Source: an uncultured Litoreibacter sp.
GTDB taxonomy: Bacteria; Pseudomonadota; Alphaproteobacteria; Rhodobacterales; Rhodobacteraceae
DNA length: 64,000 nucleotides
Assembly (NCBI RefSeq): GCF_947487515.1
Contig: NZ_CANKWO010000001.1
Coordinates: 496,001 to 560,000 of the forward strand
Direction of reading: 5' to 3'
The notes under the pieces were generated by a model. The model was not told the origin of the DNA. It was given only the letters and a program-made list of their open reading frames with translations, and ran no database searches. The position numbers were made by a program, and so were the translations under genes. Positions 17,814-28,396 of this stretch are shown here, one piece after another. Position 1 is the stretch's first letter, and the number at the start of each line of letters is the position of its first letter.

Positions 17814-19781
17814 ATGAACGCGCCTGTTAAGCTGCCCAATCAGGCCAGCGCGCGCTCCGAACACAGGGGGTGGCGGGAAGAAGCCTTTCGTCGCCAACCC
17901 GCCAATGCGCAATCCCTTTTGGGCAAACAGCTGGTGGACAAAGGTGTTATCACCTCTCCCCAACTGTTGGTGGCCTTGGCACTTCAGGCGCGCCAGAATG
18001 TGCCCTTGGGGGAAATACTGGTCGCACAAGGCTTTGCAACCGAAGTCGATATTCTAAAGGTTCTCGCCAGACAGCATGACACCTATTTGGTCGATCTGGC
18101 CGCTTCCCCACCGGATCCGCGGCTGTTTGCATCGTTTTCGCCGGATGATTGCTTGCGGTTTGGCTTCATGCCTTGGCGCATGCAAGGGGACAAAACCATT
18201 CTGGCGACAGCCCATCCCGAACGCATCAACAGCATTCGCGTAAAACTGCCCCCGGACCATGACAATGCAGACTTCGTCTTGGCGGCGCGAAACGATATTC
18301 AGGAGGAAATTCACCTCCATTACAGTGCCCGACTTGCGCAACAAGCCGAAGAGAGAACTGCCCCGCAAGACAGTTGCCGCAATTGGTCCACCACAATGAT
18401 GCAAATGACCTTGCTGACCTGCATTATACTATCGATCTTTGGCGCTTTCTTTGCCCCCGTTTGGTTGATCTGGACACTCTTTGGCGCGGCCACATTCTCT
18501 CTTTTCCTCAACAGCATTCTCAAGGCCGCCTGTACGTGGATCGCGCTTTGGCACGAAGCCGAACCGGCGTCGGATATGGCGCAACGCTCGGTCGGCAGGC
18601 TTCCCAAGATTTCCATTCTTGTTCCCTTGTTTCGCGAACGCGACATTGCGGGGGCCTTGGTGAAACGCCTTGCGCGGATATCCTATCCTAGGGAACTTTT
18701 GGAAATTTGCTTGGTTGTGGAGGCCAGCGATGAAGTAACACAAGAGGCCCTGACCAAAGGGGGGCTTCCTCAATGGATGCGCGTTGTGCGCGTGCCGCAG
18801 GGCGGAGTGCAGACAAAACCGAGGGCATTGAACTACGCATTGGATTTCACATCAGGCTCTTTGGTCGGGGTCTATGACGCCGAAGATGCGCCGGATCCTG
18901 GGCAGCTTCATGAGGTCGCTAAAAAGTTTGCGTTTGGAGGAGATGACCTTGCCTGTGTGCAAGGCATTTTAAGTTTCTACAATTCAAAAACAAATTGGTT
19001 ATCTCGTTGTTTTTTCTTCGAATATGCAGGTTGGTTTCAGGTCATGTTGCCCGGTTTGCAAAAACTGGGCTTTGCCATTCCTCTGGGGGGAACGACCCTG
19101 TTTTTCCGCCGCGATGTCTTGGTTAAACTTGGGGCGTGGGACGCTCATAACGTGACCGAAGATGCCGATCTGGGTATGCGTCTGGCGCGGCGGGGATATC
19201 GATGTGAGATGATGGAATCGGTCACCCAAGAAGAAGCCAACAGCCACGTCTGGCCATGGGTCAAACAGCGATCACGCTGGCTCAAAGGATATGCCGTTAC
19301 TTGGTGCGTTCACATGCGCCGGCCAGTCCTTTTGTGGCGCGAATTGGGGGCATGGAAGTTTCTTGGTTTCCAGACGTTGTTCCTGAGTACGCTGATGTCA
19401 TTCCTACTGGCCCCCGTATTATGGTGGAGCTTGTTGGCCTATCTGTTCAACTGGCCCAACCCTGTGTTTGATCCAATGCCCAAACCGATGGTTCATGTGG
19501 CAACTGCCTTTTTTCTCTTCGCTGAGGTTGGAACGCTTGCAGTATTCACAACTGCAGTGAAAGGGTCTGTAAACCGCCCGAGCATTGGATGGATTATAAC
19601 CCTCCCCGCCTACTTCATTTTTGGTACTTTGGCCGCATACAAAGGTCTTGGTGAATTGCTGTTCAACCCGTTCTACTGGGACAAAACCGAACACGGTATG
19701 TTCGGTGGCGCGTCCGATAGTTCAGTCAGCACCGATCTTTCCGGCGTCGATACGAAGACGAGTCTGGAAAGCTATGGATAA
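17814..19781 (+). CDS. MshEN-domain glycosyltransferase family 2 fusion protein
   Basis: A 655-residue inner-membrane protein. The N-terminus has two MshEN-type motifs (LLGKQLVDKG at 36-45 continuing to Gln58; PLGEILVAQG at 64-73 continuing to Gln87), a module that in MshE and relatives binds cyclic di-GMP. Two helices lie at about 197-240. A GT2 domain follows at 265-495 with D355-A-E-D358, T448-E-D450 and Q485-R-S-R-W489, the D,D,D,QxxRW set of processive beta-glycosyltransferases. Three to four helices close the protein. It may make an exopolysaccharide under second-messenger control; no other polysaccharide gene is adjacent. Its last 60 bases overlap the convergent GntR gene. Confidence 0.85.
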   Translation: MNAPVKLPNQASARSEHRGWREEAFRRQPANAQSLLGKQLVDKGVITSPQLLVALALQARQNVPLGEILVAQGFATEVDILKVLARQHDTYLVDLAASPPDPRLFASFSPDDCLRFGFMPWRMQGDKTILATAHPERINSIRVKLPPDHDNADFVLAARNDIQEEIHLHYSARLAQQAEERTAPQDSCRNWSTTMMQMTLLTCIILSIFGAFFAPVWLIWTLFGAATFSLFLNSILKAACTWIALWHEAEPASDMAQRSVGRLPKISILVPLFRERDIAGALVKRLARISYPRELLEICLVVEASDEVTQEALTKGGLPQWMRVVRVPQGGVQTKPRALNYALDFTSGSLVGVYDAEDAPDPGQLHEVAKKFAFGGDDLACVQGILSFYNSKTNWLSRCFFFEYAGWFQVMLPGLQKLGFAIPLGGTTLFFRRDVLVKLGAWDAHNVTEDADLGMRLARRGYRCEMMESVTQEEANSHVWPWVKQRSRWLKGYAVTWCVHMRRPVLLWRELGAWKFLGFQTLFLSTLMSFLLAPVLWWSLLAYLFNWPNPVFDPMPKPMVHVATAFFLFAEVGTLAVFTTAVKGSVNRPSIGWIITLPAYFIFGTLAAYKGLGELLFNPFYWDKTEHGMFGGASDSSVSTDLSGVDTKTSLESYG

Positions 19782-20372
19782 ATGATCGCGAAGCGCCTTT
19801 GACGCCGCAGCACCATCGCGCGCTTCAATCGCTTGAACGATGGCCAGATGTTCGGCCAAAGCCACTTCACCGCGCCCGGCCGCGGCAAGGGATGTCGTCG
19901 CCAGCAACGCCATAGAGCGATACACGAGGTCAAGCTGGCGCACCAAGAACTGGTTGTGTGATGCCAAGTGAATCTGGCGATGAAAGCGCCTGTTCGCCTG
20001 AGACAACCGCGACGGGTTTGACAAAAACGCGTGATCCTCTTCGACCATCGCATACAGAACCTTCACCTCTTCGGCGGCCGCATGTTGTGCAGCCAATTCC
20101 GCCGCAAGCCCCTCCAAGGCCGTCCGCACTGTATACAGCTCTGCCATCTGATTGTGATCCAAAGACGCCACGATCAACGATCGCCCGTCACGCGTTAACA
20201 TCGATTGCGTCTCCAATCGCTGCAACGCCTCACGGATTGGCGTGCGCGACACGCCAAACCGGTCGGCCAATTCGCTTTCGACCAAGCGATTTCCCGGCTT
20301 GTAGATGCCCGTATCAATCGCATGGAGGATCAAGCCATAGGCGTCATTTGCGGCGGGTACATCAATGGACAT
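19722..20372 (-). CDS. GntR-family regulator (FadR/FCD subgroup)
   Basis: A 216-residue repressor with an N-terminal winged helix (LADRFGVSRTPIREALQRLE at about 36-55) and a helical FCD ligand domain containing metal-binding-type residues (HRQIHLASHN near 131-140; HLAI near 175). It is divergent from the HAD nucleotidase gene, with 113 bases between them. Its 3' end overlaps the glycosyltransferase gene. The ligand is probably a small carboxylate as in other FCD proteins, but the target is not evident. Confidence 0.9.
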   Translation of the reverse strand: MSIDVPAANDAYGLILHAIDTGIYKPGNRLVESELADRFGVSRTPIREALQRLETQSMLTRDGRSLIVASLDHNQMAELYTVRTALEGLAAELAAQHAAAEEVKVLYAMVEEDHAFLSNPSRLSQANRRFHRQIHLASHNQFLVRQLDLVYRSMALLATTSLAAAGRGEVALAEHLAIVQAIEARDGAAASKALRDHLSIAFQTRLRIDAGKIGAD

Positions 20373-20485
20373 TATTCACACTTTCTGGATCACTGCCGCA
20401 CGCTAGCCCTCTGCCCAGCTTGGTGCAAGTTTATCGCCGCATTATTCCCGTTGCAGTCCGCCCTCCGAACGCTAAAGTCGCGCTT

Positions 20486-21133
20486 ATGCCATCCTTTGAC
20501 TTCTCTCGCATACGCACTTGGGTGTTTGATCTCGATCACACGCTTTACCCGCCACAGATGCAGCTTTTCAGCCAGATTGAAGTCCGTATGGCCAATTGGG
20601 TGATGAAAGAGCTGGGTGTCGACCGCGCCGAGGCAGACCGTCTGCGGGCCAAATATTGGCGCGAACACGGAACGACTTTGGCGGGATTGATGCGGCTTCA
20701 CAACGTAGAACCAGAAGGCTACCTGAGCGATGTGCATGACATTGACTTTACGGTTCTCGATCCCGACCCGTTGTTGCGCGATGCGATATCCGCTTTGCCA
20801 GGGCGCAAGGTGATTTACACAAACGGCACCGCGCCCTATGCAAAAAACGTGTTAAACGCCCGTGGCTTAGAGGGTGAATTTGATGCAATCTACGGCGTAG
20901 AACACGCCGATTTTCACCCTAAACCTGATCGATCTGCATTTGAAAAAGTCTTCGCGTTGGATGGGCTCTCGCCCGACGTTTCGGCGATGTTCGAGGACGA
21001 TCCGCGCAATTTGGCCGTTCCGCATGCCATGGGGCTGCGCACGGTGCATGTGGCCCCAACCCCGCAAGCCGCACCCCATATTCACCATCACACCGACGAT
21101 CTGCGCGGCTTTCTGACCCAGCTGATCCCATGA
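20486..21133 (+). CDS. Pyrimidine 5'-nucleotidase (HAD superfamily)
   Basis: A 215-residue HAD phosphatase. Motif I is FDLDHTLYPP near residue 15, motif II is IYTNGTAPYAK near 111, the catalytic Lys is in HPKPDRSAF near 146, and motif IV is FEDDPRNL near 166, matching the SDT1/YjjG-like pyrimidine nucleotidase group. The frame is open 528 bases further upstream, but that part is antisense to the GntR gene and is not protein-like; ATG 20486 begins the true domain. No strong ribosome-binding site precedes it. A GntR gene is divergent. Confidence 0.88.
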   Translation: MPSFDFSRIRTWVFDLDHTLYPPQMQLFSQIEVRMANWVMKELGVDRAEADRLRAKYWREHGTTLAGLMRLHNVEPEGYLSDVHDIDFTVLDPDPLLRDAISALPGRKVIYTNGTAPYAKNVLNARGLEGEFDAIYGVEHADFHPKPDRSAFEKVFALDGLSPDVSAMFEDDPRNLAVPHAMGLRTVHVAPTPQAAPHIHHHTDDLRGFLTQLIP

Positions 21134-21171
21134 CCCTTGGCCTCGCGTCAGTGGCGACATAGGTTGACTGC

Positions 21172-22356
21172 ATGAGCACGGATATTTTCATCTCTGGTGG
21201 TGGCGTCGCAGGCCTGACAGCGGCATGCCTGTTTGGCAGCCAAGGATACAATGTCACCTGTGTTGACCCAGCACCACCCGTCACTCAACGAGATGCGGAC
21301 GGGGCCGACCTGCGGTCAACCGCATTCTTGCAACCTGCCATTCCGGTGTTGGAGATGGCGGGCGTCTGGCATCAACTTGCCCCCCATGCCATGCCCCTGC
21401 AAACCATGCGTATCGTCGATGCCGGCGGCGAGGCGGCAACGCCCCGCGCGACCCGCGATTTCGATGCCGCCGACATCTCGGAACTGCCCTTTGGCTGGAA
21501 CCTGCCCAATTGGTTGATCCGCCGAGAGTTGGTCGCCCGTTTGGCCGAGCTCCCCAATGTGGAATTCCTGCATGGCGTTGCCTGTACAAAAATATTCACC
21601 CGTTCTGCTTCTGCCAAACTTTGGCTCAGCAATGGGACCACCCAAGATGCGCAGCTGGTCATCGCGGCAGACGGGCGCAACTCACTGATCCGTGAAAACA
21701 TGGGGATCGAGGTTAAAACCAAGCGCTATGGACAAAAAGCGCTGGCCTTCGCCGTCACCCATCCGGTGCCACACAACAATGTTTCAACCGAGATCCACCG
21801 CACCGGCGGGCCATTCACCTTGGTACCCCTGCCCGATTACAACGGCTCGCCCAGCTCAGCCGTGGTTTGGATGGAAACCGGTCCCGAGGCCGCCCGCCTA
21901 CACGCCCTGCCCGAAGACGCCTTCAACGCCGAAATGTCGGAGCGGTCATGCCACCTGTTCGGCCCGCTGACTTTGGCCTCCAAACGCAGCATTTGGCCTA
22001 TCATCGCACAGGTCGCCAACCGTTTCAGCGCCGAGCGCGTCGCCTTGATCGCAGAGGCTGCCCATGTCGCCCCCCCCATTGGGGCTCAAGGGCTGAATAT
22101 GTCATTGACTGATCTGAGCGAATTGCTGGACCTCAGCCATTTGCACACTTTGGGCAGCAAAGACATGTTGGATGCCTATGACAAAAAACGCCATCTTGCC
22201 GTGAAGCTACGGGTGGCGGGGATCGATTTGCTGAACCGTGCATCCATGTCGCAAACCGAATGGATCAGGGACCTGCGATCGGCAGGGATCGGGGCGATAC
22301 ATGACACCGCCTCGATCCGAAAATCACTGATGAGACTTGGGCTTGGTGCCCGTTAA
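21172..22356 (+). CDS. UbiH/UbiF-family FAD-dependent hydroxylase
   Basis: A 394-residue flavoprotein monooxygenase of the ubiquinone-biosynthesis family. The dinucleotide motif GGGVAGL is at 9-15, the second FAD motif is in IAADGRNSL near 164, and the third, AEAAHVAPPIGAQGLN near 297-312, matches the UbiH signature. It probably hydroxylates a polyprenyl-aromatic ring during ubiquinone synthesis; the position (C5, C6 or C1) cannot be told. The 3' end overlaps the convergent aminotransferase gene by four bases. Confidence 0.9.
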   Translation: MSTDIFISGGGVAGLTAACLFGSQGYNVTCVDPAPPVTQRDADGADLRSTAFLQPAIPVLEMAGVWHQLAPHAMPLQTMRIVDAGGEAATPRATRDFDAADISELPFGWNLPNWLIRRELVARLAELPNVEFLHGVACTKIFTRSASAKLWLSNGTTQDAQLVIAADGRNSLIRENMGIEVKTKRYGQKALAFAVTHPVPHNNVSTEIHRTGGPFTLVPLPDYNGSPSSAVVWMETGPEAARLHALPEDAFNAEMSERSCHLFGPLTLASKRSIWPIIAQVANRFSAERVALIAEAAHVAPPIGAQGLNMSLTDLSELLDLSHLHTLGSKDMLDAYDKKRHLAVKLRVAGIDLLNRASMSQTEWIRDLRSAGIGAIHDTASIRKSLMRLGLGAR

Positions 22357-23480
22357 AGCACTTCGTCCGTGATCTCTTGCAGCGCCTTCAATGTGCCCTC
22401 GACATCATACAGCTTATCAAGGCCGAACAGCCCAAGGCGGAAGGTGCGAAAATCGTCCGGCTCGTCGCATTGCAAAGGCACACCCGCCGCGATTTGCACA
22501 CCAATGGCCGTAAATTTCGACCCGTTTTGCACCGCAGGATCGTCTGTATAGCTGACCACCACGCCAGGCGCACCAAAGCCATCGGCGGCGACGGAGGTAA
22601 TGCCTTTGGCTTTCAACATCGCCCGCACGCCGTCGCCCAACTGCCATTGCGCCGCGCGGAGTTTCTCGAAACCGTAGTCGCGGGTCTCTAGCATCGTGTC
22701 GCGAAAGCCGCGCAAGCCGTCCGTGGGCATCGTCGCGTGGTAGGCGTGACCGCCGCCCTCATAGGCTTCCATGATGGTGAGCCATTTCTTCAAATCAATC
22801 GCAAAGCTGTCGGATGTGGTCTCGTCGATCTTGGCGCGTGCGCGGGCGGACATCATCACCAGCCCTGCGCATGGCGTGGCCGACCAGCCCTTTTGCGGCG
22901 CGGAGATCAGAACATCCACGCCCGTCGCCTGCATATCCACCCAAGCACAGCCCGAAGCGATGCAGTCCAGCACCATCAACGCGCCGACTTCATGGGCCGC
23001 GTCGGCCATGGCTGTGATGTAGTCATCGGGCAGGATCACACCGGCGGAGGTTTCCACATGCGGCGCGAACACCACAGCTGGTTTTTCATCACGGATGCGG
23101 GCCACCACGTCGTCAATCGGGCACGGCTGGAACGGCGCGCGGGTGTCGTTGCCAGTTTGGCGGGCCTTCATCACGGTGGTCTCGGACGGCAAGCCGCCCG
23201 CTTCCATGATCTGGGACCAGCGGTAGGAAAACCAGCCGTTACGCACCACAAGCGCCCGTTGGTCGCGGGCAAACTGGCGGGCCACGGCCTCCATCGCATA
23301 GGTGCCACCGCCCGGAATCACGGCGACGGCCTCGGCCTTATAGACGTCTTTCAACATCCCCGAGATATCGGTCATCACCCCCTGAAAGGCCTTGGACATG
23401 GAGTTCAACGAGCGGTCGGTGAACACCACCGAGAATTCGCGCAGACCATCGGGATCAACGTTTTCGAGCAATGCAGACAT
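22353..23480 (-). CDS. Class V aminotransferase (alanine/serine-glyoxylate type)
   Basis: A 375-residue fold-type I PLP enzyme. The small-domain start, the GGGTYAMEAV glycine loop near 57, the Asp in VLDCIASGCAW near 169 and the PLP lysine in SAPQKGWSATP near 197 match the AGXT/SGAT/aminoethylphosphonate transaminase branch. GGTTACC-type spacing with AGGAGG precedes the ATG. There are no phosphonate or serine-cycle neighbours, so glyoxylate transamination is the best guess. Confidence 0.85.
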   Translation of the reverse strand: MSALLENVDPDGLREFSVVFTDRSLNSMSKAFQGVMTDISGMLKDVYKAEAVAVIPGGGTYAMEAVARQFARDQRALVVRNGWFSYRWSQIMEAGGLPSETTVMKARQTGNDTRAPFQPCPIDDVVARIRDEKPAVVFAPHVETSAGVILPDDYITAMADAAHEVGALMVLDCIASGCAWVDMQATGVDVLISAPQKGWSATPCAGLVMMSARARAKIDETTSDSFAIDLKKWLTIMEAYEGGGHAYHATMPTDGLRGFRDTMLETRDYGFEKLRAAQWQLGDGVRAMLKAKGITSVAADGFGAPGVVVSYTDDPAVQNGSKFTAIGVQIAAGVPLQCDEPDDFRTFRLGLFGLDKLYDVEGTLKALQEITDEVL

Positions 23481-23612
23481 GGGGTAACCTCCTGAGTTTG
23501 GAAGGGACGTTAGGAGGGATTTTGGGAGGATGCACGGGTTAATTTGAAGTTTTTCACTTCATACTCATGGTATTTAGTGATCTACAAAAGCTCTATTTTC
23601 ACGGAGTTCATA

Positions 23613-23915
23613 ATGCATAAATTTACTTTCCCCTTTTTCATTTTTTTGCTTGCCTCATGTAGCACCGAGTTGACGCCAGGTGCTCAGTTGGTACGACAAA
23701 TATCTACAGCGATGACTTCAGAGTGTACGTTCTTAGGACCTGTTTCTGGATCAGAATCTCTGGGCTTTGATATAGCGGGGGATGCTGAGAGCGCTTTCAA
23801 CAAGGTTCGGAATGAAGTCGCGGCACGTGGTGGCAACGCTTTTGTGTTAACGAATTCGACCTCCAGCGACGTCGCTACCAACGTTCAAGCAGACGCATAT
23901 AGATGCCCGACCTAA
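23613..23915 (+). CDS. Small DUF4156-like lipoprotein
   Basis: A 100-residue protein. The short hydrophobic leader ends in a lipobox LASC with Cys at residue 16. The rest has two further cysteines and the pattern C-x-x-L-G...N-K-V-R-N-E-V-A-A-R-G-G-N, which resembles DUF4156 envelope lipoproteins. ACGGAG lies ahead of ATG 23613; the open frame extends to 23544 but without a site. The coding sequence is AT-richer than its neighbours. Confidence 0.7.
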   Translation: MHKFTFPFFIFLLASCSTELTPGAQLVRQISTAMTSECTFLGPVSGSESLGFDIAGDAESAFNKVRNEVAARGGNAFVLTNSTSSDVATNVQADAYRCPT

Positions 23916-23943
23916 ACGCTACACTTAAGCCGGTCGGGGACTG

Positions 23944-24396
23944 TCACAACGGCCCCGCCAATCGCTCCTCGCTCAGCAGCACGTTGGCCTCCACATCCCC
24001 TACCCCCGGCAAGGTCATGACGCGGCGGCGTAGGACGCGTTCGAAATCGGACAGGTCACGAGCGACCACGCGCAGGCGGTAATCATAAAGGCCCAGCACA
24101 TGTTGCACGGTTTGCACCTCGGGGATGGCGGTCACCGCGCGCTCAAAGTCCTCAAGGCTAACGCGCCCTTTGGTGGCGAGCTTCACGCCTAGGAACACCG
24201 TGACGCCAAACCCCAACGCCTCCGCGTCCAGATCAACGCGGCGGCCAGCCAGCACGCCCTCGTCCTGCAACCGCTTGATACGCCGCCATGTGGCGGGTTG
24301 GCTGAGGCCCAATTCACGCCCCAAAGCCCCCGCACTTAACGTTGCATCCGCCCCAAGGGCGCGCAGGATGGCGAAATCTATGGCGTCCCAACTCAT
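23944..24396 (-). CDS. Lrp/AsnC-family regulator, second of a pair
   Basis: A 150-residue regulator with an N-terminal helix-turn-helix (AGALGRELGLSQPATWRRIKRL at about 22-43) and a C-terminal RAM ligand-binding domain. It overlaps the upstream paralogous regulator by four bases, so the two are co-translated and may form hetero-oligomers. They are divergent from ilvC, which suggests branched-chain amino-acid control. Confidence 0.92.
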   Translation of the reverse strand: MSWDAIDFAILRALGADATLSAGALGRELGLSQPATWRRIKRLQDEGVLAGRRVDLDAEALGFGVTVFLGVKLATKGRVSLEDFERAVTAIPEVQTVQHVLGLYDYRLRVVARDLSDFERVLRRRVMTLPGVGDVEANVLLSEERLAGPL

Positions 24397-24848
24397 ATCG
24401 GTAACGTCTCGGTGGTCTTGATCGTGGCCACATGCATCAAGGCCTCCAACTCCGCAATATGCGGCAGGGTCAAGATGTGGTCGCGGTACAGGCTTTGGTA
24501 ATGCGCCATGTCGCGGGCAATCACTGACAGACGCACATCCACACGGCCAAGGAAGGTTTGAATGGCAATGACTTCGGGTATGTTGCGGGCCGCGTCTTGG
24601 AAATCATCGAACGCCCGTGGCGCGGTCTTATCCAGCGTGAAACGCAAGGAGACCTCGACCGCGAACCCAAGCTTTGCCCAATCGATCACCGCGTATTGGC
24701 CTTTCAGGATGCCGCTCGTGGTGAGCTTCTCAAGCCGCCTTGCTGCGGTGGCGGGCTGGATTGCACATCGCTCAGCCAAGTCCGACACAGGAGCAGTCGG
24801 ATCAGATTGCAAGTAACGCAAAAGGCGGCGATCAACATCATCAAGCAT
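24393..24848 (-). CDS. Lrp/AsnC-family regulator, first of a pair
   Basis: A 151-residue protein with HTH (VSDLAERCAIQPATAARRLEKL at about 20-41) and RAM domain. It is the promoter-proximal gene of the two-regulator unit and starts 135 bases from the ilvC start on the opposite strand. It differs clearly from its partner, so the pair is not a recent duplication. Confidence 0.92.
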   Translation of the reverse strand: MLDDVDRRLLRYLQSDPTAPVSDLAERCAIQPATAARRLEKLTTSGILKGQYAVIDWAKLGFAVEVSLRFTLDKTAPRAFDDFQDAARNIPEVIAIQTFLGRVDVRLSVIARDMAHYQSLYRDHILTLPHIAELEALMHVATIKTTETLPI

Positions 24849-24887
24849 GAATTTTTAATACATTAGCCAAATCACGAATGCCAGGGC

Positions 24888-24906
24888 ATATATCTTACAG
24901 ATATAT
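24888..24906. promoter_or_regulatory. Palindrome between the lrp pair and ilvC
   Basis: ATATATC and GATATAT form a perfect 7-bp inverted repeat around TTACA (24888-24906), midway between the divergent regulator and ilvC starts. AT-rich dyads are typical Lrp/AsnC operators, so this is a candidate shared operator. Confidence 0.45.
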
Positions 24907-24923
24907 CATCGCTTTAACTCTAG

Positions 24924-26006
<1,083 letters not shown>

Positions 26007-26051
26007 GGCCTTTTCTCTCGGCTCAGGCCGAGCGATAGGATGAATTCGGAA

Positions 26052-26078
26052 AAGGCGTCTCGCAAGAGGCGCCTTTTT
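26052..26078 (+). terminator. Intrinsic terminator of ilvC
   Basis: AAGGCGTCTC (26052-26061) pairs with GAGGCGCCTT (26066-26075), one G-U pair, loop GCAA, followed by five T at 26074-26078. Confidence 0.9.
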
Positions 26079-26095
26079 CATTTACCGGTGGTCAC

Positions 26096-27016
26096 ATGAG
26101 CACCCCGACCCCCGAAAACCCTGGATTGGTGAACTGGCTTTTGATCATGTCGCTTGGCATCATCTGGGGCAGTGCCTTTATGTCGGTGCGCCTGTCGCTG
26201 GACGGCTTTGGCCCATGGAGCGTCGCCGCTTGGCGCACAGCCATTGGCGGTGTCACCCTCGCGGTTTTTGGCGCAGCCTTGGGGCAAGGTCTGAACACCA
26301 TCCCCTCCCTGCGGGGCTGGGCCTTTGCCGGCGTTATTGGTGCAGGCGCAATTGCCCTGCCCTTTGCCTTGCTAAGCTGGGGGCAGCAATTCGTGCCATC
26401 CGCCTTTGCGGGGGTTGCCATGGGGGCGGTGCCTTTGCTGGTTTTGCCGCTTGTCTACCTGTTCTCCAAAGAAGAAGGCATCGGTCCGCGCCGCATCATC
26501 GGGATGTCACTGGGGTTCATAGGTTTGTTCATCCTCGTCGGACCAGGAGCCACAGCCACATCCGGCCATGAGGCCGAGTGGTTGGGCCGCCTTGCCTGTC
26601 TTGGCGCGGCGGCCTGCTACGCATCCGGGTCTGTGATCACCCGCCGCTCCCCCAAGATGCCACCAATCGCCTTTGCAACGGCCTCCTTGCTGGTGGCCGC
26701 CATAATTCTTGTTCCGATTGCGGTGATCACCGAAGGCGTGCCCCAAAGCTACCCGATGAAACCCACGACCGCCTTGATATATGCAGCGCTGATCCCGACC
26801 GCATTGGCCACGGTAATTCGTGTGCGGGTTATCACGACCGCTGGCTCACTTTTCATGACATTAACAAGCTATCAGGTGCCGGTCTGGTCCGTCATTTTCG
26901 GGGTGAGCTTCATGGCTGAAGCCCTTCCCCAACAAATGTTTTTCGCTCTTGCGATTATCCTCGCGGGCATCGCAATCAGCCAGTCACGCGCTATGGCAGA
27001 CCTGTTCAGGCGGTAG
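26096..27016 (+). CDS. DMT-superfamily (EamA) exporter
   Basis: A 306-residue inner-membrane protein with ten predicted helices in two EamA repeats (roughly 10-140 and 160-300). It starts shortly after the ilvC terminator and therefore needs its own promoter. EamA proteins often export amino acids or metabolites; the neighbour ilvC does not prove a substrate. Its 3' end overlaps glmM tail-to-tail by 11 bases. Confidence 0.88.
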   Translation: MSTPTPENPGLVNWLLIMSLGIIWGSAFMSVRLSLDGFGPWSVAAWRTAIGGVTLAVFGAALGQGLNTIPSLRGWAFAGVIGAGAIALPFALLSWGQQFVPSAFAGVAMGAVPLLVLPLVYLFSKEEGIGPRRIIGMSLGFIGLFILVGPGATATSGHEAEWLGRLACLGAAACYASGSVITRRSPKMPPIAFATASLLVAAIILVPIAVITEGVPQSYPMKPTTALIYAALIPTALATVIRVRVITTAGSLFMTLTSYQVPVWSVIFGVSFMAEALPQQMFFALAIILAGIAISQSRAMADLFRR

Positions 27017-28349
27017 CGGTTTGAACGGCTGAAACCACGCTGCCCACGACCTGCGCAAGCTTTGCCTCATCCTCGCATTCTGCCATGACGCGGATAAGCG
27101 GCTCGGTGCCTGACTTGCGGATCAACAAGCGACCGTTGCCGTCCAAAGCCGCCTCTGCATCCTTGATCGCGGCCTTCACCGAGGCCTCATCCAGCGGCAT
27201 TTGCCCCGCTGAATAGCGTACGTTTTCCAACAGTTGCGGGCATCGTTCGAATTGCGAGACCAAGGCGCTTGCGGGTTTGTTCAGCTGCTTCATCGCAACC
27301 AAGAATTGCAGCCCCGCCACCAAGCCATCGCCGGTGGTCGCATAATCGGTCATTACGATATGGCCCGACTGCTCCCCGCCAAGATTATAGCCGCCTTTGC
27401 GCATCCGCTCGACGACATAGCGGTCGCCAACGTCGGTGCGCTCCAAGCGCAGGCCTTTGGATTCCAGATGACGTTCCAGCCCGAGGTTGCTCATGACGGT
27501 GGCCACCAATGCCCCGCCCTTCAAGCGCCCTTCGTCAGCCCAACGGGTGGCCATGAGGGCCATCAATTGATCCCCGTCCGCAACTGCGCCGGTCTCGTCC
27601 AAAATCATCACTCTGTCGGCGTCACCGTCCAAGCAGATGCCCACGTCCGCACCATGAGCCACAACCGTCTCGGCAGCGGTGGTCACATTTGTCGAGCCAC
27701 AGCCTTCGTTAATGTTATAGCCGTTGGGCGACACACCGACGGGGATCACTTCCGCCCCGAGTTCCCACAGAACTTCCGGAGCCGTTCTATAGGCAGCCCC
27801 ATTGGCACAATCGATCACAACCTTGAGGCCCTTGAGGGTCATACCCTCCGGAAGCGTTGACTTCACCCGTTCGCCATAGCGAAAACGCCCGTCGTAAATG
27901 TGCTTCGCACGGCCGATGTTCTCGGATTGAGCGGGGCGAATCTCCTCTTCCATTATGGCTTCGATCGCCATCTCGTCCTCATCCGACAGTTTGAACCCGT
28001 CGGGGCCGAAAAACTTAATGCCATTGTCGTAATGCGGGTTGTGAGACGCAGAGATCATCACACCGACATCCGCGCGCATCGAGGTGGTCAACATACCCAC
28101 AGCGGGAGTTGGCACCGGCGACAACAGCAACACATCCATCCCCGTAGAGGTAAATCCGGCCGTCAAAGCGTTCTCGAACATATAGCCGGACAATCGCGTG
28201 TCCTTCCCGATGACCACGCGGTGGCGACTTTGGTCTTTTCGGAAATAGCGCCCAGCGGCAGCCCCCAGCTTCAAGGCCATATCTGCGGTCATTGGATATG
28301 TATTTGCGCGCCCGCGCACCCCATCGGTGCCAAAGAATTTCCGTGCCAT
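27006..28349 (-). CDS. glmM: Phosphoglucosamine mutase
   Basis: A 447-residue enzyme converting glucosamine-6-phosphate to glucosamine-1-phosphate for UDP-GlcNAc. The phosphorylated Ser102 lies in MISASHNPH, the metal loop is CLDGDADR near 240, and the phosphate-binding loop [11 protein letters not shown] is near 417. It is downstream of folP and folB on the same strand, an arrangement seen in many proteobacteria. Confidence 0.96.
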   Translation of the reverse strand: MARKFFGTDGVRGRANTYPMTADMALKLGAAAGRYFRKDQSRHRVVIGKDTRLSGYMFENALTAGFTSTGMDVLLLSPVPTPAVGMLTTSMRADVGVMISASHNPHYDNGIKFFGPDGFKLSDEDEMAIEAIMEEEIRPAQSENIGRAKHIYDGRFRYGERVKSTLPEGMTLKGLKVVIDCANGAAYRTAPEVLWELGAEVIPVGVSPNGYNINEGCGSTNVTTAAETVVAHGADVGICLDGDADRVMILDETGAVADGDQLMALMATRWADEGRLKGGALVATVMSNLGLERHLESKGLRLERTDVGDRYVVERMRKGGYNLGGEQSGHIVMTDYATTGDGLVAGLQFLVAMKQLNKPASALVSQFERCPQLLENVRYSAGQMPLDEASVKAAIKDAEAALDGNGRLLIRKSGTEPLIRVMAECEDEAKLAQVVGSVVSAVQTATA

Positions 28350-28396
28350 AGAAGGGCTTTCCTGTTTGTTCTGCCCGCGTTGCTGCGCGGGTCAAA

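Noticed and set aside
19958-20485. N-terminal extension of the HAD nucleotidase frame
   Set aside because: It is antisense to the GntR gene and Pro/Ser/Arg-rich; the HAD domain begins at 20486.
22737-23495. 252-codon plus-strand open frame opposite the class V aminotransferase
   Set aside because: His/Gly/Arg-rich shadow frame with no motif.
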